Translations under genes and position numbers: made by a program
Shown: piece by piece, positions 47,423 to 54,736 of the stretch
Numbering within the stretch: the first letter of the stretch is position 1
How the letters are laid out: each line of letters starts with the position of its first letter
Origin: Paenibacillus dendritiformis
Lineage (GTDB): Bacteria; Bacillota; Bacilli; Paenibacillales; Paenibacillaceae
Reading direction: 5' to 3'
DNA: 64,000 bases
Assembly (NCBI RefSeq): GCF_021654795.1
Contig: NZ_AP025344.1
Coordinates: 6,390,001 to 6,454,000 of the forward strand
The notes under the pieces: generated by a model
Databases searched by the model: none
The model's input: only the letters and a program-made list of their open reading frames with translations
Told to the model about the DNA's origin: nothing

Positions 47423-47896
47423 TTACTCTTCCGTAGCGTAGGCGGTGTATTCCTTCTCGCTCATGACGCGGCGGGCACCAACATAACGCTTTTCATAGTA
47501 ATCCATGCTCAGTTCATCAATACGCGTGCCTTTGTTCGTCGAAGCATGGGCGAACTTGCCGTCTCCGACATAGATGCCGACATGCGATACGCCATTGCCG
47601 CCGCTAGTATCAAAAAACACCAGGTCGCCAGGGCGAAGATCGCTTTTGCTAACCTTCTCGCCAACTTCGAATTGGGAAGAAGACGAGCGTGGCAGATCAA
47701 TGTTGAATTTGTCGAATACGTACTTCGTGAAGCCAGAACAGTCGAAGCCACTCGTTGTCGTTCCGCCATACATGTAAGAAATACCTAGCAAATCGTCAAT
47801 CGTCGAATCCATCTTCGTGGCTGCAAATGCGCTGCTTGCGCTGAAAGAGAACAGGAGGCCAAGCCCCAATGCAGCAGTTACCAGCTTCTTCTTCAA
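47423..47896 (-). CDS. secreted NlpC/P60 peptidoglycan endopeptidase
   Basis: This 157-residue cell-wall hydrolase cuts D-Glu-(gamma)-diamino acid bonds in stem peptides. A signal peptide (MKKKLVTAALGLGLLFSFSASSAFA) is followed directly by a single NlpC/P60 domain: catalytic Cys53 in TTSGFDCSGFTKYVF, His105 in GVSHVGIYVGDG, and third-position His117 in FAHAST. No SH3 or LysM domain is present. Translation starts at TTG 47896, about 11 nt after GGAAGGGG. A c-di-AMP riboswitch occupies the leader, linking wall turnover to c-di-AMP. Confidence 0.95.
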   Translation of the reverse strand: MKKKLVTAALGLGLLFSFSASSAFAATKMDSTIDDLLGISYMYGGTTTSGFDCSGFTKYVFDKFNIDLPRSSSSQFEVGEKVSKSDLRPGDLVFFDTSGGNGVSHVGIYVGDGKFAHASTNKGTRIDELSMDYYEKRYVGARRVMSEKEYTAYATEE

Positions 47897-47910
47897 ATGA
47901 TAAAGCCCCT

Positions 47911-48056
47911 TCCTTGCCTGCGAGGTTAGCTGGAGGGTTCGGTTGAAGGTCCCCTATGATCTCTGAAGGAAGCGAATGAGATCAATTCACCCAAAAAACT
48001 GGTTCCCCCGCTTTCCGGACATCCGGAAATTCGGCATTCTTTGTCTAAGATTTAGG
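47911..48056 (-). ncRNA. c-di-AMP riboswitch (ydaO/yuaA class)
   Basis: Read on the minus strand, the conserved blocks appear in order: GCCGAATTTCCGG, GCGGGGGAACCA, TTGGGTGAATT, AGGGGACCTTCAACCGAACC, CAGCTAACCTCGCAGGC. These match the ydaO-yuaA consensus. It sits in the leader of the NlpC/P60 hydrolase. In known cases c-di-AMP binding turns expression of such hydrolases off. Ends are approximate. Confidence 0.93.
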
Positions 48057-48177
48057 TTCAATGATATGTAACAAAAATGCAAGAGATATTGCCGCTTTCA
48101 TGACAAAGTTGTAATAAATCTACGACTTATTGTAACAGACCTTTTTTGCTTTGACAAATACTTTTTGTCCATAAAAA

Positions 48178-48236
48178 CCAAAAAAACTCGCCCGGATCGC
48201 CACGGTGTGACGAAATGGACAAGTTTTTTGGAAGTC
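48178..48236 (-). terminator. possible terminator of the 48.3-49.1 kb gene
   Basis: AAAAAACT and AGTTTTTT flanks surround a GC-rich loop between two minus-strand transcripts. The inner pairing is imperfect. Confidence 0.5.
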
Positions 48237-48284
48237 TGGGCAGGGTTTAACCTCGATCGGACAGGAATAGTCTCTTCTCTCGCT

Positions 48285-49106
48285 TTATTTCTCTTCCGTT
48301 CCCGATTGCTGCCATACCGAATAACGGGAGGATAATCCCCATAGCTGGAGCAGCGTGCGGACGGCAGGGAACGCCTGCTGCAGAATCAGCGCCGTCAGCC
48401 CTGTCCAGAACATGGCCGCCGCGGTGAACAGAAGACCGGACAGCAGGGCCATGCCGGCGAATATGGCGGACAAGCCCAGCAGCGGAGCGATGCGACGAAT
48501 TCCTTGAACGAGGGCATGCAGGATGGAGATCTCCGAGGCGGCCCCGAACTGCATTGACAGGAACAACTGGCGGACAACCCACGCGCCGAGAAGCCACAAG
48601 GCGGCGTAAGGCACGATCCCGGTCATCACGGCCGCCAGCGTCGGACGGTCCGCGAACTGACGCATGGCATGCGGGATGAACCAGTAGGCAGGAAGCGCGA
48701 TAAGCAAGGTCTCAATCCAGTAGAGGAGCAGCATCGGCTTCCAGATCGATTTGATTCCTTCAAAAAAAGCGAGTCCCGACCCGGATTGCCGTGCCATGGA
48801 ATAGAATACGCCGGCCCGGATGAAGGGCGTCAGCAGCAGACGGATGAAGATAAAGGCGGCCAACGTCCATAGAAAGGGCATGTAGTCGTTCGTCTTCATC
48901 AGATGGAACTGGCTCTCTGCCAGGAACAGCCGTGCCGTCATCTCGGTCGGCGCGGGGTCGGGATAACGCTGCAGGACGGGGAGCACCGCGCCGTCAACGA
49001 AGCGATAGACGAAGAAGCCCCATAGTAATTGATATAAGAAGAGAATGACTGCGATATAGATATGCTCCTTCACCCAGGATAGACCATGGCTTATATAGGC
49101 TTTCAT
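48285..49106 (-). CDS. hypothetical multi-pass membrane protein
   Basis: This 273-residue protein has about six membrane helices: HIYIAVILFLYQLLWGFFVY, PFLWTLAAFIFIRLLLTPFI, PMLLLYWIETLLIALPAYWF, MTGIVPYAALWLLGAWVV, IAPLLGLSAIFAGMALLSGLL and LFTAAAMFWTGLTALIL. ATG 49106 is 6 nt beyond the stop of the M1 peptidase gene; GTG 49118 would overlap it. The close spacing makes it the second gene of that operon. The family is not recognised; a permease-like or accessory role for the peptidase is possible. Confidence 0.75.
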   Translation of the reverse strand: MKAYISHGLSWVKEHIYIAVILFLYQLLWGFFVYRFVDGAVLPVLQRYPDPAPTEMTARLFLAESQFHLMKTNDYMPFLWTLAAFIFIRLLLTPFIRAGVFYSMARQSGSGLAFFEGIKSIWKPMLLLYWIETLLIALPAYWFIPHAMRQFADRPTLAAVMTGIVPYAALWLLGAWVVRQLFLSMQFGAASEISILHALVQGIRRIAPLLGLSAIFAGMALLSGLLFTAAAMFWTGLTALILQQAFPAVRTLLQLWGLSSRYSVWQQSGTEEK

Positions 49107-49111
49107 TCGAT

Positions 49112-51088
49112 TCACCACCCCACTGCGCTCGAGATCATTTCAAGCAATTTGACGATGGACAGATTGACGCGGGTGCGGACAGGCTCCTCCACATGCGCCT
49201 TCATATAATTATTGATGTGCTGATTCTCTACAACGATCGTATAGAGCGGGTCAATCATGACCCAGTCCAGCGGCGCCGTATGGCTGATCCGGTACTGCAT
49301 CCGTTCGCCGTCTCCGTTCCAGACTTTACGGGTGGTCTTGCCGTCTGCGAAGTGAAAAACAATCGGCACGCTCGGATAATCGGCGCCCTTCTTCACGATG
49401 TGAACCGTGGCCTCGTAGCGGGGGTGCCCCCCGCTGTCTATGACGCGGGTATCGATCCCCTCGACAGCGAAGTCCGCCATCTGGTTCCCGTAAATATATT
49501 GATTGAAAAAGTCGGTCCACTTCCGCTTGGTAACCTCCTCGACGACACGTTGGAAGTCTCCCGTCGTCGGATGCTTGAAGCGGTACTTCTGGGTATACGT
49601 CCGCATGATGCGGCGCATCGTCTTTTCGCCGACCTGCTTCTCGATGGCGAGGAGGACCAGCTTGGAACGCATGTACACATTTTCGGCATAATGTCTATGG
49701 CTCTTGTATTCCCACGCCGCCAGCTTGAGCGGAGCCGGGTCCGTCATATAGCTCCCTTCCACGGCCAGATTCGGCGTAACCCCGAATTCATGCTCCATCA
49801 GCTTGTCTTCGGCATAGGATGTGAAGCCCTCGTCCAGCCACGCTTCCTCGAATTCATTGGAGGCGAGCAGCCCGTAGAAATATTGGTGGCCGATCTCATG
49901 AACGACAGTTCGTTCCAGATTATAGCCAGGACTGTCGTCTTCCGCTCCGAAGGCAGTCACAAGCGTGGGATATTCCATGCCGCCTGCGCCGTTGGCCTCC
50001 TTGGGCGGCACGACAATAGACAGGGTCGAATAAGGATATGAGCCGTACCATTCACTGAAGTTGGAGAGCGCGGCCTTCGCCGCATACAAATATCGTTCCT
50101 TCAAATTCTCATGCTTCGGATCGAGATAGAGCTTGATGCGCACCCCCGGCACATTCGGCGAGGAGAACGGCTCCTCTGCATAGATGAAATTCGGTGACGC
50201 GGCCCACGCGAAGTCATGGACATCATCTGCATAGAACTGATACGTCTTGCGGCCGTTCCCCAGCACCGGCGTCTTCGTAGGGAAGCCCGTCGCCGCGACG
50301 GTATACGTGTCGGGAACCTGAATTTTGACGCTGTAAATGCCGTAATTGGCGTAAAACTCCGAGTTGCCGTGATATTGGTGCAGATTCCAGCCTTCTTCCG
50401 AGCGGCCCCTTACCCCGGTCTTCTCATACGCTGCCAGCTTGGGAAACCATTGCCCGGCCATGACGAAATCCTCCGCGTAGCCCATGCGGGCGAATACTTT
50501 GGGCAGCTTTACTTCGAATTTCATGGAGAGCGTAATTCTTTCGTAGCTCTTGACCGGCTGAGGAAGCCGAATTTTCATAAGCGTCTTGTCCTTTGCATTG
50601 CCGTCATCGGGTTGGACATATTCAATCCGGTTCATCAAGGACATGCCATCGGTCGTCTCCAGCTCCGTCAGGCTTATTCCGCCGTATCCGTCGGCCGGCA
50701 TGGCGTCTTCCCGCAGCCTGCCCCCCGACTCCCGCATGAAGGTCGTATCCGGGGACTCGAATGCATTCGGATACAGATGGAAGTAGAGCTCGTTCACCGT
50801 TTTTCTGCCCGGGTTGAGCCAAGTTACGGTCTGGGCGCCCTGGAGCAGATGAGCGGACTCGTCCAATCTGACATTGATATGATATTCAACGATACGTTCA
50901 CTGAGCACTTCTGCCGCCGGAGACTCGATGTTCTGTGGAGTAACGGGCTCCATAGCGATGTTCTTCGGCATGCCCGTACCGAGGGAAGGGACCGACTCAG
51001 ATGGCCAGAAGCGGACATACAAGACGGAGCTTATGATGAGAAGTGCGGCGATCCAGAGAAGTGGGCGATAATTTTTGCGTCGGGTCAT
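49112..51088 (-). CDS. M1 family zinc metallopeptidase, membrane-anchored
   Basis: This gluzincin aminopeptidase-type protein has 658 residues. One N-terminal membrane helix (PLLWIAALLIISSVLYVRF) places the catalytic part outside. The N-terminal beta-saddle (about 60-270) is followed by the exopeptidase-like segment GAGGMEYPTLV (GAMEN-like) and the zinc motif HEIGHQYFYGLLASNEFEEAWLDEG with HEIGH at 397-401 and the third Glu 18 residues later. GGGAGGTAAG sets ATG 51088; TTG 51112 overlaps that site. The unusual GAGGMEY in place of GAMEN is common in bacterial members. Confidence 0.93.
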   Translation of the reverse strand: MTRRKNYRPLLWIAALLIISSVLYVRFWPSESVPSLGTGMPKNIAMEPVTPQNIESPAAEVLSERIVEYHINVRLDESAHLLQGAQTVTWLNPGRKTVNELYFHLYPNAFESPDTTFMRESGGRLREDAMPADGYGGISLTELETTDGMSLMNRIEYVQPDDGNAKDKTLMKIRLPQPVKSYERITLSMKFEVKLPKVFARMGYAEDFVMAGQWFPKLAAYEKTGVRGRSEEGWNLHQYHGNSEFYANYGIYSVKIQVPDTYTVAATGFPTKTPVLGNGRKTYQFYADDVHDFAWAASPNFIYAEEPFSSPNVPGVRIKLYLDPKHENLKERYLYAAKAALSNFSEWYGSYPYSTLSIVVPPKEANGAGGMEYPTLVTAFGAEDDSPGYNLERTVVHEIGHQYFYGLLASNEFEEAWLDEGFTSYAEDKLMEHEFGVTPNLAVEGSYMTDPAPLKLAAWEYKSHRHYAENVYMRSKLVLLAIEKQVGEKTMRRIMRTYTQKYRFKHPTTGDFQRVVEEVTKRKWTDFFNQYIYGNQMADFAVEGIDTRVIDSGGHPRYEATVHIVKKGADYPSVPIVFHFADGKTTRKVWNGDGERMQYRISHTAPLDWVMIDPLYTIVVENQHINNYMKAHVEEPVRTRVNLSIVKLLEMISSAVGW

Positions 51089-51226
51089 ACGATTCTTACC
51101 TCCCGTTGACAAGCATCTATGGCATGTATATGTTGGCTTTTTGCGGAATATTAGCTAAAATGAAAATGATTTTGAAACCCGGCCTCTCCGCAGTCAGGAG
51201 CATCGGGTGAGGAAGGAGTGTGCGGA

Positions 51227-51727
51227 ATGGAATCTTCCGATAAGAAGATGAAGAAGCCCCTCGCGCTTAATGTCGTGAGCGGCACTAAGCATAAAGGATT
51301 CGGCGCCGGCAGCATCGATTTGAACAACGTCTCTCCGGTCATCATTGACGAAGGCCGGGCATACATCGATATGGGGGCCATGCATGCGAAGAGCAAGGTG
51401 GAACGGGGGATCAAGTTCTCCCCGAACCGCGAGGACGTGCCGAACGGCCGCCGCTGCTGGATCGTGTGGGTGGCAGTCGATCGGACGGCGGAAGGAACCT
51501 CCTATGGCGGAGTCGCCGCCTGCGAGATGCTCATCGATTCCGAGGCAAGACGCGGCTGGAAGATTCTCGCCGACCATGTGAACAATATGGATTACGCGAT
51601 GAAGCGCCGCATCCTCGTGGACGGACTCGACGCCGAAGAGAAGGCGGCGCTGCGCGAGCTGCTGATGACGCATAATGCGGAATGGTGGGAGCGTTCATCG
51701 GAGGAATTGAAGTCGAAGCTGGCATAG
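51227..51727 (+). CDS. ywhD: YwhD family protein
   Basis: This is a 166-residue soluble protein of the Firmicute YwhD family, function unknown. Family features: ALNVVSGTKHKGFGAGSIDLNNVSPVIID, the AKSKVERGIKFSPN stretch, RRCWIVWVAVDR and the acidic C-terminal helices ending AEWWERSSEELK. GGAAGGAG at 51210-51217 supports ATG 51227. In Bacillus ywhD neighbours pbpG (ywhE), speE and speB; the same group lies here, with about 3 kb of extra DNA inserted between ywhD and pbpG. Confidence 0.92.
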   Translation: MESSDKKMKKPLALNVVSGTKHKGFGAGSIDLNNVSPVIIDEGRAYIDMGAMHAKSKVERGIKFSPNREDVPNGRRCWIVWVAVDRTAEGTSYGGVAACEMLIDSEARRGWKILADHVNNMDYAMKRRILVDGLDAEEKAALRELLMTHNAEWWERSSEELKSKLA

Positions 51728-51735
51728 ACGAGAAG

Positions 51736-51772
51736 AAGACCTGTATCCCTGCTTGAGGGAACAGGTCTTTTT
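51736..51772 (+). terminator. ywhD terminator
   Basis: AAGACCTGT..CCCT pairs with AGGGA.ACAGGTCTT, followed by TTT. Confidence 0.85.
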
Positions 51773-51884
51773 GCATGCCGCCGCGAAGCGAAGCGTTATC
51801 CCGCTTGCTGCAGCACACTGCAGATCCTGCCGCACTACAGCATTTTTCCCTTGTATCGGTCCTTGGGCACAGATTCCTGCAATT

Positions 51885-52290
51885 ATTCAGGCGGTTGGAA
51901 AACCCCTGTTGTTAGGATGGAGTGGAAATGTCTATTTACACCATCAGAACTGGGCACACAGAATTTTTTTACTGAGAAACGAGCTCCACGATAAAAAAAT
52001 GAAGTGGTGTGGAGGGAATTGCTGCTATTTTACAGTAATTTCGGCTCAATGAATCCACATCCCGAGGAATTGCTGCAAATCTGCATCATTTTAGGCCCTT
52101 TTGCTTCAAACCGGAGCGAAACGGGTGAAATTCCTGCCATTTTGCAGGATTCCCTTTCTGGTAAAATCATCCATTTCGAATTGCTGTATTTACGCAGGAT
52201 TTCGCTTACCGAATAGGGTATCTGGAGAAATCGTGCAGTTTTCCGGATTTCGCCTACCGGATAGACGTGTCTAGGGAAAGGGTGCAGTTC
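51885..52290 (+). repeat. dispersed intergenic repeat, copy C
   Basis: From 51888 GCGGTTGGAAAACCCCTGTT matches block B (42521-42540). From 52007 GTGTGGAGGGAATTGCTGCT on it follows copy B closely to GTGTCTAGGGAAA.GGTGCAG near 52280. Block B carries extra sequence between these two parts, so C is a deleted version or B an expanded one. No gene lies between 51773 and 52570. Confidence 0.78.
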
Positions 52291-52490
52291 AGTACATGTT
52301 TTTGGCTTGTTCCATTGCACTTTGAGCCGCAGCATAAGCTGCCTGTATAAAACCGCAGGGCTCAACGGCCAGGCCCGGGCGATCTGGCAAGGAGCAACTA
52401 TCCCTTTGCCTCAATTCGGCATGTTTTTCCATCCGGTGGACAGGGCCGATGGGAAGGCATGCATGCAGAGGCGGAGAACTTAAAATTTGA

Positions 52491-52520
52491 TTGACAATGA
52501 TTGTAAGGCCCATGTATGAT
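52491..52520 (+). promoter_or_regulatory. promoter with inverted repeat before the FadR-type gene
   Basis: TTGACA (52491-52496) is spaced 18 bp from TATGAT (52515-52520). TGACAAT-G-ATTGTAA (52492-52506), an inverted repeat with one mismatch, overlaps the -35 and is a candidate operator for the FadR-type protein itself or a Fur/PerR-type protein. Confidence 0.55.
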
Positions 52521-52570
52521 TACAAACAATCATCCAATCATCCTATGTTTATATACTGAGGGGGACTAAA

Positions 52571-53248
52571 GTGGAGCTTCGTCCGGTAAAGAGACAAACG
52601 CTAGTCGAGCAGGTCATCGAACAGATCGAGCATCTGATTCAATCCGATTCGTGGCCGTTGGGGAGCCGCATTCCCCCTGAACCCGAGCTGATGCAAGTTT
52701 TCAAAGTAAGCCGCAACAGCATTCGGGAAGCGGTGAAGTCGCTGATTCATGTCGGGGTGCTGGAGGCGCGGCAGGGCGACGGAACGTATGTCTGCTCCAA
52801 GAGCAGCTTGAATGCGATCCTGCATCATCAATTAATGAAGGCGGATATAAGGGAGGCGGCCGAGGTCCGCTTCTGTCTGGAACGGGAGATTGCGCGGCTG
52901 GCTGCGGAGCGGCGCACGGATGCGGATCTGGAAGCGATGCGCCGCTGGCTCGGCCTGATGAGCGAATCGTTCCGCATCGGGGATGATGACGCCTATGTCC
53001 GCCATGACTACCAGTTTCACCTGTCCTTGGCGGCGGCGACGCATAACCAGCTGCTGGTTAACCTGTACAGCAGCATTGCGGATGCGGTGCGTCAATCGGT
53101 GGATCTGTTCCTCCAGCGCAGCCCGCAGCGGGAGGAGATGGCCTGCTTCCACGAGGAGCTGGTCGACGCGATCGAGCGGCAGGACGGGAATGCGGCGCAG
53201 CGGATCGTACGCCAATTGCTGGAGCTCAACTTCGAAGTTGTCGAATGA
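52571..53248 (+). CDS. GntR/FadR family regulator (FCD domain)
   Basis: This is a 225-residue regulator. The winged HTH comes first (LVEQVIEQIEHLIQSDSWPLGSRIPPEPELMQVFKVSRNSIREAVKSLIHVGVLEARQGDGTYV). An all-helical FCD ligand domain follows, with VRFCLEREIARLAAERRT, the metal-ligand DYQFHLSLAAATHN and CFHEELVDAIERQDGNAAQRIV. Such FCD domains bind small organic acids, often with a metal ion. The start is GTG 52571, preceded by GAGGGGGA. The MFS transporter gene follows 120 bp later on the same strand and is the likely target. Confidence 0.93.
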   Translation: MELRPVKRQTLVEQVIEQIEHLIQSDSWPLGSRIPPEPELMQVFKVSRNSIREAVKSLIHVGVLEARQGDGTYVCSKSSLNAILHHQLMKADIREAAEVRFCLEREIARLAAERRTDADLEAMRRWLGLMSESFRIGDDDAYVRHDYQFHLSLAAATHNQLLVNLYSSIADAVRQSVDLFLQRSPQREEMACFHEELVDAIERQDGNAAQRIVRQLLELNFEVVE

Positions 53249-53369
53249 AGGGCTGACCGGGGGATAAATGCCTATTCGGCTTACACATCACGTACACATG
53301 GAGAGAAGACAGATAGAAGACAGATAGAAGCAGATAAATGCAGAGATAAAAAAGAGGGAGAGATGCATA

Positions 53370-54581
53370 TTGAGACCCGCACTGCAGGCAGAACAACCGG
53401 TTCCGTCAAATAAAACATTAGTGACGCTCTTAGTAGGGATTTTACTGGTAGGCGCGAACATGCGCGCGGCCATTGCTTCGGTGGGACCCCTCATCGGCTT
53501 CATTCGCGATGATACCGGCTTGTCGAACGGGGCCGTCGGCTGGCTTACGACGATACCGCTTATCGGCTTCGCCGTCCTGTCCCCATTCGCGCCGGCGCTG
53601 GCGCGCCGCTACGGGATCGAACGCACGCTGGTCGCGACGCTGGCGCTCATGACGATCGGGATCGGGCTTCGCGCCTTCGATTCGATTCCGCTGCTGTTCG
53701 TCGGCACCGCCGGCGTCGGCATCGGAATCGCCGTATGCAACGTCCTGCTGCCGAGCATCGTGAAGCAGAACTTCATCAACCGGGTCGGCTTCATGACGGG
53801 CCTGTACAGCATGACGATGAGCATCTTCGCCTCGATCGCATCGGGCATCAGCGTCCCGCTGTCTCAAGGCGCGGGCTGGGGATGGCGGAACACGCTCCTG
53901 ATGTGGGCGGCGCTGTCGCTGCTCGGCCTCGTAGTCTGGCTGCCGATGGCCCGAGCCGCCAAGGCGCGGAGCGGAGGCAGGGCGAAGCGAACGGCCGCCG
54001 GCAAGGCCGCGAATGTATGGAAGTCCGGGCTAGCCTGGCAGGTTACGCTCTATATGGGCTTTCAGTCCTTCAATTATTATGTGTCCGTCGCCTGGCTGCC
54101 GGAGATTCTGCTCAGTCACGGCTGGTCTCCCGTCAATGCCGGCTGGATGCTCTCGGTCATGCAGCTGACCGGCATTCCGTTCAACTTCCTGGTTCCGGCG
54201 ATCGCGGAACGGCTGAAGGACCAACGGCTCGTGGCCGCGGCCGGCGCGCTTATCGGCATGGCCGGGTACGCCGGCCTGCTGATCGATAACCCCGCTATCG
54301 CGACCGTGTCGGTCATCTTGATGGGGATCGGGCAGAGCATCTGCATCAGCCTGGCGCTGACCTTCATCGCGCTTCGCGCCAAAAATGCGGCGCAAGCGGC
54401 GGCGCTGTCCGGCATGGCGCAATCGATGGGCTATGCGTTGGCGGCGCTCGGCCCGATATGCCTCGGGGCGCTGCATGATGTGACAGCGGCCTGGACATGG
54501 CCGATCGTCACCTTGCTCGCGACATCCTCCATCATGGTCGTCGCCGGGCTGGGAGCGGGGCGGAACCGGCATATCGGCTAA
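53370..54581 (+). CDS. MFS transporter, CynX/NimT type
   Basis: This 403-residue major facilitator protein has 12 predicted helices. The start (LLVGILLVGANMRAAIASVGPLIGFIRDDTGLSNGAVGWLTTIPLIGFAVLSPFAPALARRYGIERTL) is the CynX/NimT signature; the RRYG..R loop is the usual motif A. Family members move cyanate, nitroimidazoles or other small anions; the substrate here is not known. TTG 53370 follows GAGGGAGAG; a nearby ATG is out of frame. It is paired with the FadR-type regulator. Confidence 0.9.
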   Translation: MRPALQAEQPVPSNKTLVTLLVGILLVGANMRAAIASVGPLIGFIRDDTGLSNGAVGWLTTIPLIGFAVLSPFAPALARRYGIERTLVATLALMTIGIGLRAFDSIPLLFVGTAGVGIGIAVCNVLLPSIVKQNFINRVGFMTGLYSMTMSIFASIASGISVPLSQGAGWGWRNTLLMWAALSLLGLVVWLPMARAAKARSGGRAKRTAAGKAANVWKSGLAWQVTLYMGFQSFNYYVSVAWLPEILLSHGWSPVNAGWMLSVMQLTGIPFNFLVPAIAERLKDQRLVAAAGALIGMAGYAGLLIDNPAIATVSVILMGIGQSICISLALTFIALRAKNAAQAAALSGMAQSMGYALAALGPICLGALHDVTAAWTWPIVTLLATSSIMVVAGLGAGRNRHIG

Positions 54582-54637
54582 GCAGCAGCCGGGTTCCGGG
54601 CTTAACCCGCTACAACATCTATACATCAACTTCCGGA

Positions 54638-54691
54638 CCGGACCGCTTACGCAACTCCCAGAGGGAGCGGCGCAAGCGGTCCGGCTTTTTT
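54638..54691 (+). terminator. terminator after the MFS gene
   Basis: CCGGACCGCTT.CGC pairs with GCG.AAGCGGTCCGG around an 18-nt loop, followed by CTTTTTTG. Confidence 0.85.
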
Positions 54692-54736
54692 GTCGAATAT
54701 TTTGGCTAAGCGCCTGATCTTCTCATGCACGATGCC

